NCBI RefSeq assembly: GCF_001039355.2
Contig: NW_019776168.1
Coordinates: 534,183 to 598,182 of the forward strand
Source of the DNA: Lingula anatina
Lineage: Eukaryota > Brachiopoda > Lingulata > Lingulida > Lingulidae
DNA length: 64,000 nucleotides
Direction of reading: 5' to 3'
The notes beneath the pieces were generated by a model that saw nothing but the letters and a program-made list of their open reading frames with translations, did no database searches and had not been told where the DNA came from. Shown here one piece after another: positions 46,223 through 56,841 of this stretch (position 1 is its first letter; each line of letters opens with the position of its first letter). The position numbers and the translations under genes are program-made.

Positions 46223-49200
46223 AATAAAAATATAGTCGAGTTTCTGTTGCTTATGGTCTTTCCCAAGTATGCACTACCATCTTAAGATAAAAATAAGTAT
46301 TTCAGTTTGTACCATTATAAAAATTCTTAACCTTACTCTGTGCATCCTCTTAAAATATACTTAAGAGGGAAATGCCATCCAAAAGATAGGCTCCTAAATC
46401 CTTTTTGATGACATGTGCTCTCATATGGAAAAAAAATCTTAACATAAACAGCTACTACAGCAGTTCAATAACAAAATAAGAATGTTTTATGCTAAGAATT
46501 ACACTCTTATATATCATTTTTCAAATAATAATGTAACATGCATTTTATCCCAGAAGGCTCCCGGCAGCTGCTCCAGAGGTCTGTCAGTCATAGTGGCCAC
46601 TCTGATCTCCTGCTCCACCCTGGCATCCACCATACACTTGAAGTAGGCCCACAGGCAATCTTCCCATGTCTCACAGGCAGGAAGGAGCTCTTTTAGGTTA
46701 CCACTAAGTGCTGCATATGTGGCTTTCTCATACAGGTTAAATCTGTCCTGTAGGCACATTAATACAAATGATATCAAAACCTATGCAAATGTGGCCTTCT
46801 CAGAAAAAAAAAATGTCGTTTAAGTGATTTTTAAGCTTCTACTGTTATTCAGGGCTGCATATGATAAAAAAGATTGTTTTGTTTTTATGGAAAAATACTT
46901 AAACATTTTTATTTTCAATTTTGTATATAAGTTAACTATGCAAATGCTGCAAAATGTGCACTTACTATGAAATGTGGTGGTAGCCTCATTTTTTTTATTA
47001 AAGCAATCAATATTTTTGATGGTAAAAAGGGAGCAATATTTGCTATTCATGAAATATTTGCTATTCAATAAACAAACAAACAAACAAATACATACATTAA
47101 AACCTTCTTTGACCCTTTGAAAATTATAGTTGACATTAAAGAGAAACATCACCTGGCAATGCTCCATCTCTTACCTCCTGTGCCATCCTCCAACACACTG
47201 CCTTCCACACATCTCTGTATGGATTCCCCTCCACAGCAGAGACCTCACCCCCTGGGCCTAGGCTGTGGTAATTGGGATCATGGTACAGTCTCCACCCCTC
47301 CAGAGTAGCTGCCCTCCATGCCTGGCCACACTTTGAGCACAGACGCTGAGCCTAAAGTCAAAATAGGAAAGTGTTTTATAATATTACTAAAGGGTCATAG
47401 AAGAATATATATATAATTGTTTTATCAAAATATTGAATTCTATGATGAAGCTAGAAGAAATGGAGACAATCAAATATCGTTTTCTTTTCCACTGCAATGT
47501 AAAACTTCAAGTGAGGTATATTTATTTGACATTATGAGGAAAAGTTACTTTTCACAATTCATCATTCAGATTGCTACAATTCAATTTTTTAACATGGCTG
47601 CATATCTATTCATTCCATCAAACGACAAGAGCACAATAAGAAATGAAAAATCTTTTTGAAATGCCATGACTTTGCAGTGTGTGTGTGAAAATTTCACTAA
47701 ATTACCTCATCTAATTGCCCAGCCCTGATATAAACAAAGATGTATTTAAGTAAACGACCCTCGTCTTCCTGGTCAAGATCAGCTAGAGGTCGTTTCTGTC
47801 TGACTGGAGCATCAGGGTCCTAAGATCAACAAATGACAAGCTATTCAATCTAAATGTGCAAATTTACAATGAACATCAGAGGAGCAAGCATTACAAATAT
47901 TCAATCTATGCTTATATGACCAGTCAAAAAAATCCATGACGTAAAAATTCCAAAACAATATGACATAATTTCTCTGTCCCTGATGGACAGTGAAAATACT
48001 TTTAAGTTCTAAACTGAGATAATTTTCAGATATTTTTCCCCTCACCATTTTATCCACAATTGGTCTGTCGTAGCCTGCTGGAACAGCCCCAGCTCTTTGC
48101 TGTAAGGAATGAAGTGTGTTCTCCCTGAAAATATAGTTTTAGTTAGCAACAACATTTTACATAATCCTTCATTAGGTCTACCTTGTGTTCAAGACTTGAT
48201 TCAAACCTATAAATTGAATGAAAATGCTTAATTCACTTTGCATTGAGATAAAATACAGCAAGAAAATATATTATTCATTATTTCACATTTTCAATAGCAC
48301 CACAGTTCTGAAACACTAGTATGTTTCGCAAACCTACCATGTAACAGACTGGTCTGAAAAGAACTCCACTTTGTCATAATAGTTTTCCAGCTCTCCAGCA
48401 GCCACTTGTTCTAACCAGTCAATCACCAGCTGACCCTGCCTTAAACTGTGGTCTGTCTCATATAGTCTGTCCACGATTTCTTTCTCACTCATCTTTTTTC
48501 CCTGTGTTGGAAGATTTTCAATAATCAAATCTTCCAATAACAATTTTGTATAACAACCAGGTGTGACAGTCACTAATCATATTTTCATTTTAATTAAACT
48601 TAAATTTTACTATGTCTAGTAAAAAAACCACATGATCAATAAATATGTACTAAGCAAATGCAAAATACTCTGCTTTACCTAGGCAAAGTAAATATGCATA
48701 ATCACAAATACAATTTGATGGACAGGAAGTATGCTACTGACCAGTTGGTCCACTATCATATCCTCCTGATCCCCCTTGACCTCAGTTTCCAGGCGGTCTC
48801 GAAACAGAGACCCAACCAAAGCCCATGTGTTCTTCTCCTGTTCAAGTATATTCAACACATCTATGGTTTTAGTGAATCTACAAATAAAATGAGATAAATT
48901 GAAATTTTTAACAATGCTAGTTTCAATATACACTATAGCAATAGAAAAATACTATATGATTCAAGAGAGACAGTTTCATTCAAGATTTACTTTAATCCAT
49001 ATGTGTTTGTGGAAGCCAGGGTTCTATCATTAATAAAAATAGTTATTTTATTACAGCATTTGTTAACATCGCCTTTTCAACCTGCAATTATCTAATTAAA
49101 CATAATTTAACATAATTACACAAGGTTTAGTATGAAAAAATTATAAGAAAAATAAATTTCTCTCATACATCTCACTACATCAACCTTTGTGCAAAGAAGC

Positions 49201-51296
49201 ACTTACCTAGAATGCCCAGGAGTGGCTCTGTTAATTAATTTCTTAAGCAGAACAACTTGTTCACTGCAGACCTGTGTATAGCTCTTTATCAGATCAAACA
49301 CCTGAGGTTCTGCAGGGTGATCTTTGACAGCCTGGAGAAAATCCCCAAATAACCCTGTTGATGCTGAAATATTTCATACAAATCACACATAAGTCACTGG
49401 TACAATGATATAACAAGAGAATAGCGACAGTCGATAATAAAACAACGAAGTAAAAATTCAATACATCTGAGTGTCACTTGAAAATATCACATGCTTAGAG
49501 TGTGGAATAAGAAGTTTCATTTTTAGAATATTTAGTTACCTGCAAGTCCTGGATCTTCCTCAAGAAGCAAGGCGACATTGGTGGTGGTAATGTCCTCATC
49601 CATACCATGAGGCTATAGAGAAAAAAAAAATCCACAAAATTACGTCAGTTTAGGACAAGAGCTATTGAATCTCACTCAGGAGACAAAGAATGTTTAATGA
49701 GATTACAAAGGTTACCAGAAAAAATTCTATTCACAAGGTCACCCAAAACTTCTTGCCACCTCTTTTAAGAATATTGCATCAAAGAATTTTGAATGGTGAT
49801 TTTCACACTGTCTTATTCATGAAAGATAAAGAGATTAAATAAGCTTAAAGGAAAAAAAAAAGTTGGACTAAGGTTAAAAAATCAAATGATCTTTTTTTTT
49901 AAGTTTCAAGACTTACCTCTTGAGCACCAGTTCGTAATGGAGTGAAGCCCAAGCTGTCACTGAAACTTTCACCTACTCTAGATATCTAAACAATAGAAAA
50001 TTATAAAATCATTTACAGATCAAAATAAGAGTAAGAATAGCAATAATGCAAAATTATATATAAATTCTTGATCAAAAGAAATTGCTAGGGTGTCATATTA
50101 AAATAGATGTGAAAATTTCTCACAGATCTCTACAAGACTGTATTTAATTTGTATCACACTGTCAAAATATACCAATAAGATAACAACATACCTGTGAGAG
50201 GGACATAGGAGTCCCCATCATCATGGACTGTCCTGGTGTGGCACCAAGTGTGGCAGAGACATCAAACTTGGCAGATGTAGGAATGGGCTTAGGAGTGTCT
50301 AATGATAAATGACATAAAAGATACTAGGTGCAATCTGTCTGTGTACAGTTAGTGCACTGCTAAATTACTTAATTTATACTTATTCTGATTCTTTGTTTTA
50401 TATGATCAGCAATAAAAGTAATGACATGTGAAAAGCCAGAAATAATGGCTAACATTTGACTACACTCTTTAGCACACATATGTGCACGCATGATAGCATG
50501 TATATGTGTGAATACTCTTCTTGGTGTATACTTAAACAATTTTTATTTTGATAAAATGTTCCTAACAAATAAAATCCTTTACTTTAAGTCTTATTTTCAC
50601 CTTGGTAACACAACTACCTGAAAATAAGATGTTTACAAAGGTAAACTTACATGAGCTATGTTTAAGGGGAGTTTTCCTGGCAGATCTAAGCAGAGGCCCA
50701 GGAGTCCCCACAGCCTCATCAAGCAACTGTAAAGCTGGAAAATACTTGGTCAAAGATATAACTATGAAACCTACACCCATACTGGTTTATTTGTTTTAAA
50801 CTCTGTTCAATTATGTTGACAGTCTAATTTCATGTTCTTATACAATGACTGTGCAGAATGCAAATTTTTATATCCCTTTAAAATATTTAGGTGTTTGTAA
50901 TGAAAGTAAGAGCATTTATATTTAATTATTCCTAGTCTTATCAGGTGATAGTAGAATATGTAACATTTTTTTCTCAACATAAAGGATACATCTCTGTACA
51001 TTAACATTAGCACTTCTCTGTTGACTTCTTGTTTTTGGCGACTGATTTTCTGTTAGCAGAGTTCCAAATGACTGTCTGTTTGAGCTATTAAGAAAAGAGA
51101 ATCAATTTACCTAGTACCACCTTGGAAAAGAAAGACAACTATTTAACTAAGATATTTTACTTATTTAATTTTTTTAAAGAGTATTAAATGAGAGCTCTTG
51201 TTTATTCATAATCACACTTTTACGTGTTTTCTTTAATTAAAGTGAAAAACAAGGAGCCCTATATATGTATAAATATACAGTTGGTGGAAATTTGAG

Positions 51297-51379
<83 letters not shown>

Positions 51380-52366
51380 ACCAACATAATAACCTTTGCT
51401 CAGGTAATCTTTGCCATTATAGGTTTGATAGTTAACGGCCTAACTAAAAAAATATGGTTGGTTTTTGCTAAATTTCAGAATATGTCAGAAATGGGTTAAC
51501 ATATAAGCAATAAGATTTTGGTGGTGATCCATTAACTTATGAATAAAAATAACAATTGAGTTGCCTTGGCAGGAGATCTGCACCAACTGATTGCTTTTTT
51601 AAATTAATTTGCTGTTCAGTAGGATACAGTATGTTCATCTGATACTCACCCTTCATTTCTCAGCTGCCTTCTTCTGTCAACATTTCTGTTCATTTCTTCT
51701 GGGTCAAACTGTCCTGCAGCCTGGCGCTGGGAGTACTGAAGTGAGAATTGATTTTTAGGTCATGCTATAATGCCCAATACATCACAATGGTACACTGGAG
51801 AAAATGACTGTTGATACAACTACAAATCTGTATGGTTTGTTTATAAATTGGCAGGTCACCCTCCAATCAGACATTTAAGAAGAGGCACGAGGATTTATAC
51901 AGTACATGATTTATATTGATAGTCAGTAATATATTTCAGTATCATCTCATCCTTTTTCTTGCAAATGATCATTTGCAGCATTTCCTGGCCTCCGGATTTC
52001 TTTTCTCTAGTGAACTGCACTGTACTGAACACTTTAGTATGATCATTGATTATAGAAGATTAACGTTTGGCAATTCTTTAGACCTTGTGAGTACTCTCTT
52101 CGATGTAAATTAAACAAATATATACTGTATATCTTTATTATATACTTAGAATTCAATGTACTATAATATCAAAACCTTTTTAGTAGTTGCATACTGAAAT
52201 TTTCACAGAAGTGTAAACTATAAAGTGTCTATGAAGTTCGTGTCTACCGGTTTAAGATGCAACAAAATTAAACAGCATGTTTTCCACTTACAACCCATAT
52301 ATCGGCTATAGTGTTATCTGGGGCTTCCGAAGAAAACCGACCCGATTTTCTTGTTCCCGAAGCCAT
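39583..52366 (-). CDS. NUP107: Nuclear pore protein Nup107
   Basis: Family role: alpha-helical scaffold nucleoporin of the Y (Nup107-160) complex. Twenty-six exons join in phase to 972 aa (human 925): 52292-52366, 51650-51735, 51000-51084, 50651-50726, 50192-50298, 49917-49985, 49540-49612, 49207-49363, 48742-48877, 48338-48501, 48046-48124, 47706-47819, 47175-47351, 46542-46747, 46002-46050, 45566-45635, 45162-45280, 44804-44939, 44331-44491, 43947-44049, 43573-43661, 43254-43325, 42778-42951, 42488-42556, 41475-41642, 39583-39687. Matches include [91 protein letters not shown] and the C-terminal [12 protein letters not shown]. The N-terminal third is disordered, with TP motifs (GTPGPL, KTPLK). 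Exon 3 could end at 51000 or 51006; both keep frame. Intron 14 uses a GC donor (46541 side), needed to keep phase. No stops were seen; the gene appears intact. Confidence 0.96.
46134..46225. repeat. Compound microsatellite in NUP107 intron
   Basis: Successive C, A, (TA)n and (AAAT)n tracts within intron 14. Simple sequence, no coding meaning. Confidence 0.9.
51300..51377. repeat. (TA)n microsatellite in NUP107 intron 2
   Basis: About 78 bp of TA, directly next to a diverged interspersed element. Confidence 0.97.
51390..51600 (+). repeat. Diverged copy of the 6985-7241 element
   Basis: Shares the order TAACCTTTGC..., AAATTTCAGAATATGTCAGA, ATAAGATTTTGGTGGTGATC, then GTTGCCTTGGCAGGAGATC and TGATTGCTTTT with the element at 7 kb. 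It lies in a NUP107 intron. Confidence 0.6.
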
Positions 52367-52664
52367 GTCTTTTTAACCCCTTTATGTGTTCTTTTCACTT
52401 AGCATTCCCGCCGACAGGAAGAAATCATTTTAGTGAAACCTCGTGACCTCGCGTTTTCAAGGCCGTTTACGGGAATTAAGCTAGAGTTGTTAATTTTGGG
52501 TTTACGATACTTAAAGCTTGATTAATGGTAAGCCCTATGTGAAAAATCTTACTTACCATTAGTTTTCTTATTTTTAAGTGTTTATTGAATGAAGCGTCTT
52601 CTTTCACTTTAAATCACCTTTTGCTTTCAGTTCGTCTGCTGTTAATCTCGTTTGTAAAACAAAT
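52367..52664. promoter_or_regulatory. Bidirectional promoter, NUP107 / BCCIP
   Basis: 298 bp between divergent start codons. It includes the two 5' UTRs; an AG (52628-52630) preceded by a pyrimidine-rich tract suggests that BCCIP has a 5' UTR intron. No TATA box was recognised. Confidence 0.5.
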
Positions 52665-55450
52665 ATGTCTGCCCCCAGCAAAAAGCGTGCGCTTGCGGAA
52701 GACAAAAATGTCAGTGGAAATGAAGCAGAAGGTGACGATGAAGAAGATATGGAAGATGATTTCTGGTCTGGAGATGATGGTGACGACCTAGATGAAGAGG
52801 AAAAACAGTTCATCAACCAGGTATATTTAAATTATGAAATATTCACCTCCCACAGTATCAGCACGTGTCACTTAGTTGAGACTTAGTATCCGACCCCCAT
52901 CCCCCAATAGGTCTTTGGCGTCTTCTAAATTACGGTATTTGGTGTCTTTGAACAATGCCCCTTTTATTCTACTGATGATTTTGAAGCTGTGTGTATGGGG
53001 GCGTCTCGATAGTCCGAAGTTTCATTGGTCCGAAGGTTCACTGGTCCGAAAAGTGGTAACATTTTCATTTATTTTTTAATCAAGGGTTCATTAGTCCGAA
53101 GGTTCTATAGTGAACATTCGGACCAATAAACCGTCGAACTATTGAACCTTCGGACTATTGCTACGGCCCTGCAAAATTACTAAATTCAATTTCAGTGCCC
53201 TAGACTGCTTGATGATTCTCATATAAAATTTTTTAAACATAAAGACTTTTGTATTTATATTAAATTATATATTTGCTTTACAGGAAGTTCAGGTCGAATT
53301 TGAAGCTCGTAATGCTGAAGACAGTGATTTCCATGGGATACGACAGCTTTTACAACAGGTATTAAATAAACCGTATAATGGAACAATAAGTGTTATAGTA
53401 GCATTATTTTATTTTAAATGAAGCCTTAACACTTAAGAAGACAGACTTGGTATTTTCACTCTGTTTATCTGCAGATACCAAAAACAGTATACCATTGTTT
53501 CATTTTATAATGCGAAAGACTTTTTGTATTTCAGGTGTATCTGAAAGCAAACAGCAATCTTGCAGAATTTGCTGGTATTTTCACTCTTTTTTTTCTGCAG
53601 ATACTTAAAGCTGCAGTACACCATTGCTTCACTTTGTAATGCATAATATTTTGTTTCTATATACAGGTGTATCTAAAAGCAAACATCAATCTCTCAGAAT
53701 TGGCTGATATGATCATTGCACAGAATTATGTTGGAAGTGTAATAAAGGTGAGTGCTTACTAAAAGAGCATTTTTACTAAGCAACAGCTTGAAAATTAGCA
53801 TTGTCATATTTAACTTTCTAAATTTAATTATGACTGTATACTTAAAAATAGTGAAAAAAGTAAAACTTCAATTGAGAAACACAAAACAAATGTTTTTGCA
53901 CAGGAAATATATGTACATGTTTATATACTTTTAGCAAGTAGACGTACCAGAGGAAGATGACAGTGACAGTGATGATGGGGATGATGTATTTGGGGTTATT
54001 TCAGCAATCAACCTGACTGAGAAAAAGGTGATATTTTCTGATACATATTTGAATAGACCTTTATTATTATTCTTTTGGCCGTAGGTGTGTTTCATTGTAA
54101 ATCAGGCTTTGCCATTTCCATTCTTATTTATATAGAATATGCTCAGTTTTAATAATAACGATGCAAATTGTATACATTTCTTTCATGTTACCCATCAATA
54201 AATTTCATGCCAATTTCATTGCCATAATTTTAATCACTGAAATCACTATGTCTTAGGATGCTGAGAGTGTGCGGCAGCTCCACTCCTACCTCCTTGGAAA
54301 GTGTCAGGCATGTGAACAGAAACAGCAGCAGTACTTCAAAGCTCTCTTAGAGGACCCTAACAAACAAGTGGGCTACCTAGTTAATGAGAGACTGATCAAT
54401 ATACCACCACAGATAGCTACACCAATGTTCCAAAGTTTAAAGTATGTAACACTAGTAATCATTCAATATGGGTCCAGTTATATATGGACAGCTCACAATG
54501 TCATTTTGGTTAGTTGGGTGTGAAATGTGAAATTAATTTTTAGCAAACAAAATCACATGTTGCGAAGTTAATTGTTAATGTATGTTAAAAAACCTGTCCA
54601 AGGCTTTAATTATTACATATTAGTGTTTGCATGTGTGTGTGTGTGTGTGGGGGGGGGGGGGTAATTTGGTTGATGTTAATTCAAATAATAACAGAGCTCT
54701 AGTGATATCCACTAACAGAGCTCTGGTGTTAATCATAATAAAATTTTTCAAATGTTTGTCTTGCTGAAACACGAGTCTCAGTTATGTGCATGGTTTGAAT
54801 TTTCCAGAAAAGAAATGGAGAGAGCTGTAAAGAAGAAAATGAAATACAGTTTTGATTACTTTTTGATGGTAGCAAAGACATACAAAACCAAGCCTTCAAA
54901 TCAGAAGAAAAAAGGCAAAAATAAAACACAAACACCAGACGAAATAACATTTCTTAATCCGGAGGAAGAATTGTTTAGTGAGGTAAATTTTTTTTACAAA
55001 AAATTAAAAAATTAAATTAAATTAAGGGAAATTTTAAGTGTTGCTGGTGGTGGAAAAGGAATAAGAATGCATATTTGTTTTGGGTTAAGGCCAGGATATA
55101 GCCTTTATTTTAAAATATTATGATTGTCAGTTCATTCAGATAGAAGATACCCATGTCAAAAGAGCTGTTATATAATATTTATCACCATATTAGGAGAAAA
55201 AGTATTTCTGATGGCAACAGTGTCATGCCAACTCATGTTACAGTAATAATTGTTGTTTTGTTGACTTTACTTCAAGGAGTCTGTGTTGTCATTTGACTAC
55301 TCTGTGGCCAGTGAGCGTGATGGTGTGGTAGGTGGACAGTGGGATGATGAAGAGGAAGAGTTTGAACCATTCCGACGAGTTATGTTCATACCAGGGGACA
55401 AGCTGGACTCCTTAATCATCAAAGTACAGCAGACTTTTGGGGGAAGTTGA
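52665..55450 (+). CDS. BCCIP: BRCA2 and CDKN1A-interacting protein
   Basis: Family role: nuclear partner of BRCA2 and p21 in recombination, cell-cycle control and ribosome biogenesis. Seven exons join in phase: 52665-52820, 53284-53358, 53667-53747, 53935-54027, 54257-54441, 54808-54982 and 55277-55450. They give 312 aa (human 314). The N-terminus is strongly acidic (EGDDEEDMEDDFWSGDDGDD). Family stretches follow: VEFEARNAEDSDFHGIRQLL, MIIAQNYVGSVIKQ, DDVFGVISAINLTEK, NERLINIPPQIATPMF, YFLMVAKTYKTK and the beta-isoform-type C-terminus MFIPGDKLDSLI. The start is the first ATG, in a poor but acceptable context (AAATATGT). A partial tandem duplicate of exon 3 lies in intron 2. Divergently paired with NUP107. 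No lesion was seen. Confidence 0.95.
53010..53165. repeat. Palindromic GGTCCGAAGGTTC repeat, copy 2
   Basis: Contains several TTCATTGGTCCGAAGGTTC-like phrases and TATAGTGAACATTCGGACCAA, then AACCTTCGGACTATTG. It is related to 34026-34130 in reverse orientation. It sits in BCCIP intron 1. Confidence 0.8.
53449..53706 (+). repeat. 125-bp tandem duplication of BCCIP intron 2 / exon 3 start
   Basis: Units 53449-53573 and 53574-about 53706. Each runs from GGTATTTTCACTCT through CTGCAGATAC to an acceptor and the first 12-13 codons of exon 3 (VYLKANSNLAEFA in the left copy, VYLKANINLSELA in the used copy). Indels have accumulated only in the intronic part. Confidence 0.9.
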
Positions 55451-55994
55451 AGCTGAGGATTTATATGAGAATAATTCAATTTTAATTTAATTCAATTTAA
55501 GCTAATCAATTTCTTGTTAAGCTGTTGTTTGCTTTAATTGTATGTTCATGGCATTCATACATATATACCAATGGCTAACTTGTATCACTGAAGTTTTTTT
55601 TTTAAAGAACTGGTGCAAATACCTGAAGTGTAATATCATGGGATAAAGGAAATAATATAATATGCTATAGGAAAAATCAGTTTGTATAATTACTATGGAT
55701 TGCATTAGTAGTAATGTAGTTGCATGTGTAAGCTGATAAAAAAGCAGGATCATGTTCTTGAACTTGAGGAAAATTAGAGTTTATTTTGTCCAAATGTTTT
55801 ACAATTCCACGTGGAAAACTAGCTGGTATTCTCAAGGCTATTGAAAAGTTTTTAACTAAAAAATGCTATTCAAAGTGAATTTTGGATGCATATTAGGCCA
55901 TAGTATGGGACCTTATCCACCAATGATTATATCTGCTCAGCAAGATACACAATGGTCTATCTTCTGATGCCTTTTTTTTTCAAATTTAAGCACT
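55451..55994. other. BCCIP 3' UTR and intergenic
   Basis: AT-rich, with no clear canonical AATAAA near the stop. Nothing else recognised before the retroelement debris. Confidence 0.45.
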
Positions 55995-56150
55995 TAACAG
56001 AGCTCTATAGAGCATTTCCTCCAGAGTAGGAATGGGAATGTCTTCCCTTTTCACAGCCGTGTTGGCAACACACATGTCTACACCAAGTCTAATGTCATTC
56101 TCTCCTTCAGGGACAAGTACCACAGGTGATACCCATGATGACGAACCTGT
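55995..56150 (-). pseudogene. Reverse-transcriptase N-terminal relic (LTR type)
   Basis: The translation contains WVSPVVLVPEGENDIRLGVD followed by MCVANTAVKREDIPIPT and LEEMLYRALL, the first strands of a Gypsy-type RT. No catalytic palm follows. Upstream on the same strand, the frame is broken repeatedly. Confidence 0.75.
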
Positions 56151-56467
56151 CGCTTTCCCAATTATGTCACAGTTTTCTAGTTCATCCTAATTCTTTTCCA
56201 ATCGATCACAAAGAGCAAAAGGAATTCTTCACAGCTGCTGTGCCACTGGTGTAACACTCTCGTCAATGGGAATTTCAATTTTTCAATTCTTCCATTTTTC
56301 CAGTTCTTCAAAAAAGCATTCGTATAGATTGGAGAATAACTGCATTTGCTTTGTCTTCTAGTGATATGGGCAGTTTTTCTCTAGTGAGAACTTGAGGCAA
56401 CTGTATTCTGCAGTTTTCTTCTAAGACTGCTGGTTGTTTTTCATTGCGTAAAGTGGTCAGTGTAGTG

Positions 56468-56615
56468 TTGTTTCACTTCCTGACTCTCCTAGCTTCTCCA
56501 TTAACTCAGTGCAAAAGGTGGTGTTTAACCCACCATCCAATAGAGCATATGTCAGCACTTGTTTCCTCCCATGCACATACTTAACCTTGACTGGTGCTAT
56601 GAGAAGGCCTACTGT
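56468..56615 (-). pseudogene. Retropepsin-like relic
   Basis: Reads APVKVKYVHGRKQVLTYALL, then DGGLNTTFC, a decayed form of the D(S/T)G active-site region seen in retroelement proteases (DUF1758-like). The second active-site residue is replaced by Gly. It is probably the upstream part of the same dead element as the RT relic. Confidence 0.55.
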
Positions 56616-56818
56616 AGTTTCTTCATTTCCTACATGCAGTTGTCTATGCATCTCCTGTTTTATAAAAATATGAGACACAAGGTTCAAAACAAGGGACACA
56701 TCATGAATGACATTTTTTATTTCCATAAAACAAGTTTTATTTCTTAAAAAAAAATGCACCTTAGTCAAAATCCTGAGAAGAGGTCCATTTAGTTTTGTGG
56801 TTATCAACATTTGTAAAT

Positions 56819-56841
56819 TTTAATAATAATAATAATAAAAC
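56819..56841 (-). repeat. (ATT)n tail of the LINE
   Basis: A short (TAA)n on the plus strand marks the 3' end of the minus-strand LINE, typical of CR1/L2-like elements that end in microsatellites. Confidence 0.75.

Noticed and set aside
53535-53573. Left copy of BCCIP exon 3 as a constitutive exon
   Set aside because: 37 nt would break the frame, and the right copy completes the family sequence.
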